Source: Clostridia bacterium (GTDB lineage: Bacteria > Bacillota > Clostridia > Oscillospirales > Acutalibacteraceae). From it: a stretch of 64,000 nucleotides of DNA. The notes under the pieces were generated by a model. It saw only the letters and a program-made list of their open reading frames with translations, was not told where the DNA came from and did no database searches. Both the position numbers and the translations under genes were made by a program. Below, piece by piece: positions 8,268 to 17,015 of this stretch; the first letter of the stretch is position 1, and every line of letters starts with the position of its first letter. The stretch is from positions 62,001 to 126,000 of the forward strand of contig JAKSQM010000005.1 in assembly GCA_024404115.1 (NCBI GenBank), read 5' to 3'.

Positions 8268-9086
8268 ATGGCACTTAAACCAGATGAAACCTTGAATTTA
8301 AACGGCGTGAGAGTCAACAGATATATTCTAAACGAGCATAATGAAAACAATATTCCCCTGCCAGACACAAAAATCACGGAGCTTGCAGGGGTTACCATTC
8401 ACAACACTAACGGCATTGACGGAGTGGCTGACGAAGCGGAGCAATACACAATTGCAACGCTTGACGGCGATATGAAAGATGTGCGTGTGCATTTTTATGT
8501 TGACAAAAACGGAGCGTGGCAAAACCTGCCCCTTGACAACACAGCGTGGCACGCCGCAGATGACATGGGCGATGGCAACTCCAAAACAATATCAATTGAG
8601 GCGATTATGGATTCCTCCACCGAGGAGGACGACATCAAGACAAGGGACAACGCTGCAAGGCTGGCGGCATATATTCTTTATACCAACGGACTTGACGAAA
8701 ATGACCTTTACACTCACACCCACTGGCTGAATGTAAGGGACGGAATTGAGGGCGACAGGGACTATCTGAACACACTACCGAATCCGTACAAATACTGCCC
8801 TATTTACATTCTGCCCGACTGGTTCTCATTTAAGGCACTGGTGGGCAATTATATCTATTTGCTGAAAGAAGAAAACGGCGAAAATATAGAGCCGTATTTT
8901 GTGGAAATCACCACTGGAACGCTGAATGTGAGAAGCGGTGCAGGGATGGAATATCCAATAACAGCAAGGGTTTTCGGCGGTGAAGTATATAGAATCACAG
9001 AGGAAAAAACTGTCAACGGTGAGCCGTGGGGCAGGCTCTTTTCGGGTGCAGGCTGGGTCAATCTGAAATTCACAAAAAAAGTTTGA
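8268..9086 (+). CDS. N-acetylmuramoyl-L-alanine amidase (Amidase_2) with C-terminal SH3 domain, endolysin-like
   Basis: A cell-wall amidase that would cleave the bond between MurNAc and the stem peptide. Zinc ligands of the Amidase_2/PGRP fold are H45 (VTIHNT), H152 (THTHW) and C177 in KYCP, with the catalytic Lys K175. Residues about 208-272 form a bacterial SH3 domain (TGTLNVRSGAGMEYP). There is no signal peptide, which is the layout of phage endolysins and of some cytoplasmic or sporulation lysins. No holin or phage gene is adjacent. AGGGAG lies 11 bases before the ATG. The promoter of metG overlaps its stop codon. Confidence 0.92.
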   Translation: MALKPDETLNLNGVRVNRYILNEHNENNIPLPDTKITELAGVTIHNTNGIDGVADEAEQYTIATLDGDMKDVRVHFYVDKNGAWQNLPLDNTAWHAADDMGDGNSKTISIEAIMDSSTEEDDIKTRDNAARLAAYILYTNGLDENDLYTHTHWLNVRDGIEGDRDYLNTLPNPYKYCPIYILPDWFSFKALVGNYIYLLKEENGENIEPYFVEITTGTLNVRSGAGMEYPITARVFGGEVYRITEEKTVNGEPWGRLFSGAGWVNLKFTKKV

Positions 9087-9111
9087 CATTTTTTAGTATT
9101 TGATGTAAAAT
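9083..9111 (+). promoter_or_regulatory. Sigma-A-type promoter of metG-tatD
   Basis: TTGACA (9083-9088), a 17-base spacer and TAAAAT (9106-9111) lie about 52 bases before the metG start. The -35 is perfect and overlaps the amidase stop codon, so the upstream gene and this promoter are packed together. There is no room for a T-box leader between this promoter and metG. Confidence 0.85.
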
Positions 9112-9162
9112 AAACTGATTTAATTGGTCTTTCATTCGGACCAGAAATGGAGATGCTTTATT

Positions 9163-11127
9163 ATGAATAAAGAAAAATTTTACATTACCACACCGATTTA
9201 TTATCCATCAGATAAGCTTCACATCGGTCATACTTACTGCACTGTTGCAGCAGACGCTATGGCTCGCTACAAGCGTCTTAAAGGCTGTGATGTTATGTTC
9301 CTTACAGGCACTGACGAGCACGGTCTTAAAATCGAAACTGTTGCAAAATCAAAGGGCGTTACTCCCAAAGAATTCCTTGACAACATTGTTGAGGGTGAGC
9401 GTGGAATCCTTGATTTATGGAAGCTGATGAACATTTCTAATGATCGTTTCATCCGCACAACAGACGATTATCACTACGAGTCAATTCAGAAAATCTTTAA
9501 AAAGATGTATGAAAACGGCGATATATACAAGGGTAAATACAAGGGCAAATACTGCACACCCTGTGAATCATTCTGGACAGAGAGTCAGCTTGTTGACGGC
9601 AAATGCCCCGACTGCGGCAGAGATGTTCACGATGCAGAGGAAGAGGCATATTTCTTCCGTCTTAGCAAGTACGCTGACAGAGTTCAGGATTTACTTGAAA
9701 ACACTGATTTTCTTCAGCCGAAGAGCCGTGTAAACGAAATGGTAAACAACTTCATTAAGCCCGGTCTTGATGACCTTTGCGTTAGCCGTACAAGCTTCAA
9801 CTGGGGTATCCCTGTTGACTTTGACCCTGACCATGTTGTTTATGTTTGGGTTGATGCTCTTTTCAACTACACAACAGCTCTCGGCTACATGAACGATAAA
9901 TACGCAGACTTTGACAAATACTGGCCTGCTGATGTTCACTTTGTTGGTAAAGAGATTGTTCGTTTCCATTCAATCATCTGGCCTGCAATGCTCATGAGTG
10001 TGGATCTTCCCCTGCCCAAGTGCGTTTACGGTCATGGCTGGCTTGTAATTGACGGTGGCAAGATGAGCAAATCAAAGGGCAATGTTGTTGACCCATATGT
10101 TCTTGCAGAGAAATTTGGTGTTGACGCACTTCGTTTCTTCCTTATGCGTACATTCCCATTTGGTTCAGACGGCAACTTCTCAAACGAGCTTCTTATTAAA
10201 ACAATCAATATGGACCTTGCAAATGACCTTGGCAACCTCGTTTCACGCACATGCGCAATGGTTGAGAAGTATTTTGGCGGTCAGCTCCCCGCAGACCGTG
10301 AGGCAGATGAGCTTGACAATAATCTTATTGAAATGGCATCTGCACTTCGTGATAAATACGAAGCTGATATGGAAAAATATCAGTTCCAGGACGGTCTTGA
10401 GGACATCTTCACAGTTATCGGCAGAGCAAACAAATACATTGATGAAACAATGCCTTGGGCACTTGCAAAGGACGAGAGCAAAAAGGCTCGCCTTGCAACT
10501 GTTCTTTACAATCTTCTTGAAACTGTTCGTATCTGCAACACACTGCTTATCCCCTTTATGCCCGACACAGCAGACAAGATTTTTGACTGCATCGGTGCTT
10601 GCGAATGCTGCAGAACTTGGGAAAATGCAAATGTTTTCGGCTCACTTAACGAGTGTGCAAAGGTAAACAAGGGCGAAGCTCTCTTCCCCAGACTTGATGT
10701 TGAAAAGGCTATTGCAGAGCTTGACGCTATTAAGGAAGCACAGAAAAAAGCAGCTCTCCCTGCAATTGAGGTTGAGCCTTACACAGAAGAAAATGTTGAT
10801 TTTGACACATTCTGCAAGTCAGATTTCCGTGCAGTTAAAATCAAGAATTGCGAAGCTGTTAAGAAGAGCGACAAGCTTCTTCGTTTCACACTTGATGACG
10901 GTTCAGGCACAGACAGAACTATCCTTTCAGGTATTCACAAGTATTATGAGCCTGAGCAGCTTATCGGCAAAACTGCCGTTGCTATCCTCAACCTGCCCCC
11001 AAGAAAGATGATGGGCATTGAGTCATGCGGTATGCTGATTTCTGCTGTTCACACAGAAAAGGGCGAGGAAAAGCTTCACCTGCTTCTTCTTGATGATGCT
11101 ATCCCTGCCGGTGCAAAATTATGCTGA
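9163..11127 (+). CDS. metG: Methionyl-tRNA synthetase with C-terminal tRNA-binding domain
   Basis: Charges tRNA-Met, and initiator tRNA, with methionine. Class I motifs are HIGH (20-23) and KMSKS (300-304). A zinc knuckle is formed by C131, C134, C148 and C151. The C-terminal ~110 residues (from about FDTFCKSDFRAVKI) form the EMAP/Trbp111-like tRNA-binding domain used for dimerisation. The start is the ATG at 9163 with TGGAGATG upstream; in-frame codons further upstream lie within the transcribed leader. Codon choice (CTT, GTT, CGT, TTC) is that of a well-expressed gene. It overlaps tatD by 7 bases. Confidence 0.98.
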   Translation: MNKEKFYITTPIYYPSDKLHIGHTYCTVAADAMARYKRLKGCDVMFLTGTDEHGLKIETVAKSKGVTPKEFLDNIVEGERGILDLWKLMNISNDRFIRTTDDYHYESIQKIFKKMYENGDIYKGKYKGKYCTPCESFWTESQLVDGKCPDCGRDVHDAEEEAYFFRLSKYADRVQDLLENTDFLQPKSRVNEMVNNFIKPGLDDLCVSRTSFNWGIPVDFDPDHVVYVWVDALFNYTTALGYMNDKYADFDKYWPADVHFVGKEIVRFHSIIWPAMLMSVDLPLPKCVYGHGWLVIDGGKMSKSKGNVVDPYVLAEKFGVDALRFFLMRTFPFGSDGNFSNELLIKTINMDLANDLGNLVSRTCAMVEKYFGGQLPADREADELDNNLIEMASALRDKYEADMEKYQFQDGLEDIFTVIGRANKYIDETMPWALAKDESKKARLATVLYNLLETVRICNTLLIPFMPDTADKIFDCIGACECCRTWENANVFGSLNECAKVNKGEALFPRLDVEKAIAELDAIKEAQKKAALPAIEVEPYTEENVDFDTFCKSDFRAVKIKNCEAVKKSDKLLRFTLDDGSGTDRTILSGIHKYYEPEQLIGKTAVAILNLPPRKMMGIESCGMLISAVHTEKGEEKLHLLLLDDAIPAGAKLC

Positions 11128-11897
11128 CGGAATACAGAAATATTTTTGATTCTCACGCTCACTATGACGATGAAAAATTTGATGATGACCGTGAGAATCT
11201 GCTCACTTCACTTTTTGACAACGGTGTTTGTGCCATTGTCAACTGTGGCAGTGATTTGAAATCAAGCAAGCGTTCAATGGCTTTGAGCGAGAAATATGAG
11301 AATATTTATTTTGCCGCAGGTGTTCATCCCCACGAAGCTGACGAAATGGGCGAAAGCGATTTTGATGAAATCAGAGAGCTTTTGAAGCACCCGAAATGCG
11401 TTGCAATCGGTGAAATCGGTCTTGATTATCACTATGACTTTTCGCCGAGGGATATTCAGAAGCAGGTTTTTGAGTATCAGCTGAAGTTAGCCAAGGAGTT
11501 TGATATGCCTGTTGTGATTCACGACAGAGAGGCACATCAGGACACTTGGGAGCTTCTTAAAAAGTATCAGCCAAAGGGTGTTGTTCACTGCTTTTCGGGC
11601 AGTGTTGAAATGGCGAGGGATATTCTTTCAATCGGTATGCACATCGGTCTTGGCGGTGCGGTAACATTTAAGAACGCCAAAACTCCCGTTGCGGTTGCGG
11701 CGGCTGTTCCAAGTGAAAGGCTTCTGATTGAAACGGACTGCCCTTACATGGCACCTGTTCCCCACAGAGGAACGAGGAACGACTCTTCACTTATCCCCTG
11801 CACTGCGGAAGTGATTGCCAGCGTCAGAGGAACAACGGCACAGGAAATTTTAAATCTCACAGCAGAGAACGCAAAGAAATTATTCTTTAATAAATAA
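11121..11897 (+). CDS. TatD family metal-dependent deoxyribonuclease
   Basis: An amidohydrolase-fold nuclease. The metal-binding HxH is in FDSHAHYDD near the N-terminus, followed by AAGVHPHEADE, the Glu ligand in AIGEIGLDYHYDF, HDREAH, VHCFSGS and ETDCPYMAP. All are TatD family blocks. Length is normal at 258 aa. It begins inside the metG stop region (ATGCTGA overlap), so it is coupled to metG, a pairing seen widely in Firmicutes. A bidirectional terminator follows. Confidence 0.95.
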   Translation: MLTEYRNIFDSHAHYDDEKFDDDRENLLTSLFDNGVCAIVNCGSDLKSSKRSMALSEKYENIYFAAGVHPHEADEMGESDFDEIRELLKHPKCVAIGEIGLDYHYDFSPRDIQKQVFEYQLKLAKEFDMPVVIHDREAHQDTWELLKKYQPKGVVHCFSGSVEMARDILSIGMHIGLGGAVTFKNAKTPVAVAAAVPSERLLIETDCPYMAPVPHRGTRNDSSLIPCTAEVIASVRGTTAQEILNLTAENAKKLFFNK

Positions 11898-11902
11898 GAA
11901 AA

Positions 11903-11936
11903 ACGGCATGGGAATTGCTCCTATGCCGTATTTTTT
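11903..11936. terminator. Bidirectional terminator between tatD and a convergent membrane-protein gene
   Basis: An 11-bp stem (ACGGCATGGGA pairing with TCCTATGCCGT, one G-T pair) is followed by TTTTTT on the plus strand and, read on the minus strand, by TTTTT. It serves both convergent genes. Confidence 0.85.
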
Positions 11937-11944
11937 ATTAAGTT

Positions 11945-13357
11945 TTAGTCAAAAAATCCAAGGCACTGATATGCGGCGCTATCTTCAAAAGCGGCAAGGA
12001 CTATGTAATAATCTGACGGAGTTTTTGGGCGTGGAAGCGTGATACCGCTCAAATTATACTGCCCGTCCCCGAAGCTTTCCACACAGGTGGTGATTGTATC
12101 TTCATTCGTTACAGATTCAGTGTTACTCTTGTCATTTTTCACAGTGGCAAAGCAGCCGAAGCCACTTTTTGCAAGGTCAGACTCTGCACAATCCACACCT
12201 GCAACGATGATTTTTTCGATTCTGTTTTTGTCAACTGAAGGCACGGTGTAATCTTCCCTTGCATACCAGTGAGCCTCTGAATAGCCGTCTGTGAATTTGG
12301 CGCACAACTGCAAATCCCTGTTATCTGTGCCAAAGAAAAACTTCTTTTCGTCATAGGATTTATGGGAATAGCAATCCTCATTCTTAACATAATAACGGCT
12401 GACGGTGTGGGGCTTTATTTCGTTATCGGTAAAGAGCATGGAATCGTCAAGTCGGTTATACTCTTTCATCTTGACCTTGTTGCCGATTGGCATATAGTAA
12501 TGGATGCCAAAATCGTTGCCGAGGTTTTCAACATATTCCACCTTGCTGTCTTTCGCCGTAAGGATGATGGCAAAGGTGAGAAAGCTAATCACGAACAAGG
12601 ACACAGTTCCGCCTGCGAAAAGCACAAGAATTTCAAGAGCCTTGCTCAATTTCTTTTCGCCTTTTGTGTCGCTGATTTTCTTTTTGCTCTTTATAAATTC
12701 AATCAGTTTTGTGAGGTTGAGGAAAACGCTGATTGTGGCGAAAGACACCACCGCAACAACGATAAATGCGGTTTTTATAACATCCTCAATGTGGGTTTCG
12801 TAGTTATAGAAATTTCGCCAAACGGTATATCGGGGTGAAATGCCGTTTTTTTCGTTGAATTTTGCAAGGTCGGCACTAACTTGTTTGTCTGCGCATTTAT
12901 AAAGTGAAATGCTGTTCCCCTGCTCGGTGTGGGATTCGGCACTGACATACGTTTTGCCGAAAAGGTTATACACCATAAAATACACAACGCTTTTACCCGA
13001 TTTATTGTTGGCGTAAAAACTGCCTGTGAAATCAAAATTATTGAGGGCAAAAAGTGAAGTGAAAAGAGCCTTTTTCTTGGTAAGGCAGTTATATTTGCCG
13101 TTTTGCAAAGCGTTGATGAAATTTTCTGAACCGCTTTTGAGATAAATCACAGGGTCATAGGAAGTGTCAACATCTGAAAAATGAGCGTAATATGAGAAAT
13201 CGGGCGATTCTGCCGCACAAATATCGGTGAAAGAAACATCGGGTGCGGTTTTGGTTTTATAAGCGTTGCAGTTATAAACAAGACAGCCTGCAATGGTGCA
13301 AAGCCCCAGCACAAGAGCCGAAACAAGAGCTATAAGTTCTTTTATCACGAATTTCAT
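11945..13357 (-). CDS. Unrecognised membrane protein with three predicted membrane segments
   Basis: I do not recognise a family. From the chosen ATG (13357) the protein is 470 aa. It has an N-terminal segment (about 5-27), an extracytoplasmic stretch of ~160 residues, a pair of membrane segments (about 190-215 and 240-265) with a Lys-rich loop between them, and a second large extracytoplasmic part of about 200 residues. A Cys in the first segment (TIAGC) could mimic a lipobox, but the following membrane segments argue for a plain anchor. The upstream in-frame ATG at 13390 would sit about where transcription begins if the promoter at 13397-13425 is right. It forms a single-gene unit convergent with tatD. 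Confidence 0.75.
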   Translation of the reverse strand: MKFVIKELIALVSALVLGLCTIAGCLVYNCNAYKTKTAPDVSFTDICAAESPDFSYYAHFSDVDTSYDPVIYLKSGSENFINALQNGKYNCLTKKKALFTSLFALNNFDFTGSFYANNKSGKSVVYFMVYNLFGKTYVSAESHTEQGNSISLYKCADKQVSADLAKFNEKNGISPRYTVWRNFYNYETHIEDVIKTAFIVVAVVSFATISVFLNLTKLIEFIKSKKKISDTKGEKKLSKALEILVLFAGGTVSLFVISFLTFAIILTAKDSKVEYVENLGNDFGIHYYMPIGNKVKMKEYNRLDDSMLFTDNEIKPHTVSRYYVKNEDCYSHKSYDEKKFFFGTDNRDLQLCAKFTDGYSEAHWYAREDYTVPSVDKNRIEKIIVAGVDCAESDLAKSGFGCFATVKNDKSNTESVTNEDTITTCVESFGDGQYNLSGITLPRPKTPSDYYIVLAAFEDSAAYQCLGFFD

Positions 13358-13396
13358 ATGTCGCCCGCCTTTCTTGTCGAAAATTGTCATATATAA

Positions 13397-13425
13397 TTTT
13401 TACCACATCGGGGCGGTAATTGCAA
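13397..13425 (-). promoter_or_regulatory. Candidate promoter for the membrane-protein gene
   Basis: On the minus strand TTGCAA (13420-13425) is separated by 17 bases from TAAAAA (13397-13402). Both are near-consensus. The position implies an RNA start close to 13390 and supports translation from 13357. Confidence 0.5.
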
Positions 13426-13454
13426 GGGATTTTTTATAATATATGGCACGGGCA

Positions 13455-13492
13455 AAGAAAAAAGTATGGAATTCCGTAGAGTTCCATACTTT
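13455..13492 (-). terminator. Terminator of the Clp/pgsA/truA/ecf unit
   Basis: A perfect 11-bp stem AAAGTATGGAA / TTCCATACTTT follows the Clp stop codon. On the minus strand it is followed by a T-rich run (13455-13463). The same stem sequence recurs in the terminator at 57043-57097. Confidence 0.85.
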
Positions 13493-13496
13493 AATT

Positions 13497-15800
13497 TTAT
13501 TTAAGAATGATTTTGTTGTCTTCAACATCCACTGAAACGGAGGTGATGGGGTCATCTACGCTATCGACAATGAGGGATGCGATTTTATCCTCAACATTGC
13601 GTCTGATGAAGTTGCGGAGATCTCTTGCGCCACGGGTTCCGCCTACGCTCTTCTCTGCAATGAGCTTAACGGCTTCATCTGTGTATGAGAAGCTGATGCC
13701 CTTATCGAGAAGCGGTTCTTCAAGCTCATCAAGCATAAGAACGGCGATTTTTTCAAAATCTTCCTGTGAAAGAGGTCTGAAAACAACAACCTCGTCAACT
13801 CTGCCGATAAACTCGGGGCGGAGGAATTCACGGAGAGCTTTCATTGCTCTGTCCGCCGAAGCGGTGGCGGCACTCTTGCCGAAGCCGAGGGCGGTGTTTC
13901 CGCCTTCACTGCCTGCGTTGGAGGTCATAACGATAACTGTGTTGTCAAAGGGAACTGTTCTGCCCTGTGCGTCAGTTATTTTGCCCTCGTCAAGAATCTG
14001 GAGCAGGATGTTCATAACATCGGGATGCGCCTTTTCGATTTCGTCAAATAGGATTACGCTGTAAGGCTTTCTGCGAACCTTTTCGGTAAGCTGACCAGCC
14101 TCGTCATAGCCAACATAACCGGGTGGCGAGCCGATAATTCTTGAAACGGAGTGCTTCTCCATAAACTCAGACATATCAAGTCTGATAAGTGTTTCGGGTG
14201 TATCAAAAAGCTCATTGGCAAGCTGTTTAACAAGCTCTGTTTTGCCAACACCTGTGGGTCCAACAAAAATGAATGATGCAGGGCGTTTGCGTGGGCTGAT
14301 GTTTACCCTGCCCCTGCGGATTGCGGCTGAAACAAGGTCAACTGCTTCGTCCTGACCGATTACCTTTGATTTGAGCTTTTTATCAAGGCTTGCAAGTCGG
14401 CGCAGGTCGCTCTCTACAATCTTCTGTGCAGGGATGCCTGTCCAGAGCTGAATAACTCTTGCAAGGTCTTCTTCGGTTACAGGGATGTCCTTTGTGAGCT
14501 TTTCAAGTTCATCAAGGCGGGCATCAAGCTGTAAAATCTCTGTTTTGATGTTTGCGATTGCTTCATAGTCGATGATTTCGGCATCCTCCATCAAAGCCTG
14601 CTGCTGAACTTTAAGGTCGGCAACTCTCTGCTCAATCTTTTCCTGCTCTGAAATCTCTTTATTGCGGAGATTTGCACAGGTGCATGCTTCGTCAAGCAGG
14701 TCGATTGCTTTATCGGGCAGGAAGCGGTCGTTAATAAAGCGTTCTGAAAGGTTGACAGCCTTACGGATAAGTGAATCACTAATTTTAACTCGGTGATAGT
14801 TTTCGTAATATTCTTTGATGCCTTTGAGCATTTCGCAGGTATCGTCAATTGACGGCTCTTCAACCTTAACAGGCTGCATTCTTCTTTCAAGAGCGGAGTC
14901 TTTTTCGATATGCTTTCTGTATTCGGTAAAGGTTGTTGCGCCGATAATCTGAACCTCTCCCCTTGAAAGGGCGGGCTTCAAGATGTTTGCGGCATTCATT
15001 GAACCCTCTGAATCGCCGCCTGCACCAACAAGGTTATGAACCTCGTCAATGAAAAGGATAATATTGCCGTCTGCCTTAACCTCTTCAACAAGACCTTTAA
15101 CTCTACCCTCAAACTGACCTCTGAACTGAGTGCCAGCCACAAGGGATGTAAGGTCAAGAAGGTGGATTTCTTTATTGGCAAGCTTTGCAGGAACATCGCC
15201 CGATGCAATTTTGAGGGCAAGTCCCTCTGCAATGGCGGTTTTACCTACGCCTGGCTCACCGATAAGGCAGGGATTGTTTTTGCTTCGTCTGCAAAGAATC
15301 TGAATTGTGCGATAAATCTCATTTTCTCTGCCGATTATGCGGTCAAGCTTGCCATCACGGGCACGCTCTGTGAGATTTGTGCAGTAAAGGGGCAGGAATT
15401 TTCTCTTTTTATTGTTTTTCTCGCCCTTTTCTTTCTTATTCTTGCCTTTTTCTTTTTTATTGTCTTTGGTGTCTGATTTTTCTTCATTATCGGCATTATT
15501 TTTAAGCGGGTTCATATTGCCCATCATACCCTGAATGAACGGGAATGTGGGGATTCCGCCAGGCTCGAAGCCTTCGCCATCCTCGCCCATGCCCATCATG
15601 GCACCAAACTGTTCGCTCATTTCGTCAACGTCTTCTTCGGTGATACCCATATTTTCCATCATCTGCTTTATGGGTCCCGTAGCTTCCATTGCACATTTGA
15701 GGCAAAGACCTTCGGAGTCTGATTTTTTGTCTCCGTCCATCTTTGTCATAAATATAACCGCAGGGCGCATTTTGCACTTACTGCATATAACTTGCTTCAT
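13497..15800 (-). CDS. ClpE-like ATP-dependent unfoldase (zinc finger plus two AAA+ modules)
   Basis: An Hsp100 ATPase that unfolds substrates for ClpP. Instead of the usual Clp_N repeats it starts with a four-Cys zinc finger (C6, C9, C33, C36), as in ClpE and McsA. A Met/Gly-rich and then Lys-rich linker follows (about 45-135). AAA1 has Walker A GEPGVGKT (181-188) and LFIDEVH. A short coiled middle region (380-435) precedes AAA2 with GPTGVGKT (514-521) and LFDEIEKAHPD. ALGFGK (near 645) looks like the ClpP-docking (I/L)GF loop. No CtsR site or mcsAB is nearby. ClpE is the best match; a ClpC variant is the alternative. Confidence 0.9.
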   Translation of the reverse strand: MKQVICSKCKMRPAVIFMTKMDGDKKSDSEGLCLKCAMEATGPIKQMMENMGITEEDVDEMSEQFGAMMGMGEDGEGFEPGGIPTFPFIQGMMGNMNPLKNNADNEEKSDTKDNKKEKGKNKKEKGEKNNKKRKFLPLYCTNLTERARDGKLDRIIGRENEIYRTIQILCRRSKNNPCLIGEPGVGKTAIAEGLALKIASGDVPAKLANKEIHLLDLTSLVAGTQFRGQFEGRVKGLVEEVKADGNIILFIDEVHNLVGAGGDSEGSMNAANILKPALSRGEVQIIGATTFTEYRKHIEKDSALERRMQPVKVEEPSIDDTCEMLKGIKEYYENYHRVKISDSLIRKAVNLSERFINDRFLPDKAIDLLDEACTCANLRNKEISEQEKIEQRVADLKVQQQALMEDAEIIDYEAIANIKTEILQLDARLDELEKLTKDIPVTEEDLARVIQLWTGIPAQKIVESDLRRLASLDKKLKSKVIGQDEAVDLVSAAIRRGRVNISPRKRPASFIFVGPTGVGKTELVKQLANELFDTPETLIRLDMSEFMEKHSVSRIIGSPPGYVGYDEAGQLTEKVRRKPYSVILFDEIEKAHPDVMNILLQILDEGKITDAQGRTVPFDNTVIVMTSNAGSEGGNTALGFGKSAATASADRAMKALREFLRPEFIGRVDEVVVFRPLSQEDFEKIAVLMLDELEEPLLDKGISFSYTDEAVKLIAEKSVGGTRGARDLRNFIRRNVEDKIASLIVDSVDDPITSVSVDVEDNKIILK

Positions 15801-15818
15801 AGTTTTTGCTCCTGAAAA

Positions 15819-16433
15819 TTACTGTTTTTTGCTCTTGAGTTTGCCAAGTATCTGCTTTGCTGATGAGGGAAGATAGCCGATAAATGCAACAACTGTGAGA
15901 ACAGCTGAAACAACAACCATAATAAGAAGAGGAAGATCGGGGATAGTCCAGAATTTTGCAAGCAGACCAACGCCAGGCCCAAACATAACAATTGCAATCA
16001 TAACAAGGTAGAATACCATTGTTGCGGCTTTGCCCCAAATCTCTGCAGCACTGGGACGGAGACCGATTGCAAGCATAAATCCGCCGAAAATAACCATAAG
16101 AAGCTCTTTTACGATAAAGATAAGGAAAATCCAGCTGAATGTTTTAATGAGACCCTCGCCCTGACGGAACTTGAGGAAGAAAAGAACAGCGATTGTGATT
16201 TCTGTAAGCTTATCGGCAACGGGGTCGATAAGTTTGCCAAGGTCTGAAACCATATTGAATCTTCTTGCGATTTTGCCGTCAAAAAAGTCTGAAAGACCTG
16301 AAACAGCAAGAACGATAAGTGCCGCAGCTATGTATCCCTTATAGAAAAGAACTGCAAACACGGGAACGAGAACGATTCTTAAATAAGTGAGCCAGTTGGG
16401 AATAGTATTCCATCCTTTGAGTAATTCTTTCAT
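15819..16433 (-). CDS. pgsA: CDP-diacylglycerol-glycerol-3-phosphate 3-phosphatidyltransferase
   Basis: The committed enzyme of phosphatidylglycerol synthesis, transferring phosphatidyl from CDP-diacylglycerol to glycerol-3-phosphate in the membrane. The CDP-alcohol phosphotransferase motif is complete: SDFFDGKIARR followed by DLGKLIDPVADK, holding the metal-binding Asp residues. Five to six membrane segments are visible. The N-terminal NTIPNWLTYLRIVLVPV is typical of PgsA. At 204 aa it is slightly longer than most because of a basic tail. It lies 16 bases after the CvpA-like gene. Confidence 0.93.
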   Translation of the reverse strand: MKELLKGWNTIPNWLTYLRIVLVPVFAVLFYKGYIAAALIVLAVSGLSDFFDGKIARRFNMVSDLGKLIDPVADKLTEITIAVLFFLKFRQGEGLIKTFSWIFLIFIVKELLMVIFGGFMLAIGLRPSAAEIWGKAATMVFYLVMIAIVMFGPGVGLLAKFWTIPDLPLLIMVVVSAVLTVVAFIGYLPSSAKQILGKLKSKKQ

Positions 16434-16449
16434 AATAATTTATCCTCCT

Positions 16450-17004
16450 TTAAGCACCAAGCAGCACAGACGCATATGGGAAATATGATGAGAAGAACTT
16501 AACATAAAGACCCATCAATGCTGATTTGCTTGTGATTTCTTCAATAGGTGTGAAGCCTGTGATTTCGATAAGTTTGATTATAAAAACTGCGATACCGACA
16601 TAGAAAATACCAAGGAATGCACCAAGGATAATTTCAAGGATTTTGTTTTCTAACTTTACTTCTGTCATTTTGAAAAGTTTTTCAATGAAGAAAAGCAGGA
16701 AATTAACAACAACGAATGTAACAACAAAAATTACAACAATTGAGAAAAGAACTGCATTGGCTCTTCTGTCGTTGTATGTAATAAACATATCCGTCTGTCT
16801 CATAATAATACTGCCCAAGGGCCATGAATATACCTTTGCAACAAATGTTGCCGCAATAAGTGCGATAAGCTCATGAACTGACCTGATAACATTCTTTTTG
16901 AGATGAAGAATAACCGTAAGAACAAAAATCAGGACAAGAAAAAAGCTGACGATATACTCGCTGGTGTCTTTAACCATGTCAATAGCTGTTCCTATAATTT
17001 GCAT
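16450..17004 (-). CDS. CvpA family membrane protein
   Basis: A small integral membrane protein (184 aa) with four hydrophobic segments (about 20-38, 48-64, 85-108, 125-150). The overall pattern is that of CvpA/colicin-V-production family proteins, which have no settled biochemical role in Firmicutes. The start is the ATG at 17004, six bases after AGGAGG; an upstream TTG (17019) would be inside the ribosome-binding site. It is flanked by DUF5711 and pgsA genes in the same direction. Sequence similarity is at the level of topology, so the family call is moderate. Confidence 0.75.
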   Translation of the reverse strand: MQIIGTAIDMVKDTSEYIVSFFLVLIFVLTVILHLKKNVIRSVHELIALIAATFVAKVYSWPLGSIIMRQTDMFITYNDRRANAVLFSIVVIFVVTFVVVNFLLFFIEKLFKMTEVKLENKILEIILGAFLGIFYVGIAVFIIKLIEITGFTPIEEITSKSALMGLYVKFFSSYFPYASVLLGA

Positions 17005-17015
17005 ATACATCCTCC

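Noticed and set aside
9087-9162. T-box or SAM-type riboswitch controlling metG
   Set aside because: The promoter lies only about 50 bases before the start codon, leaving no room for a folded leader.
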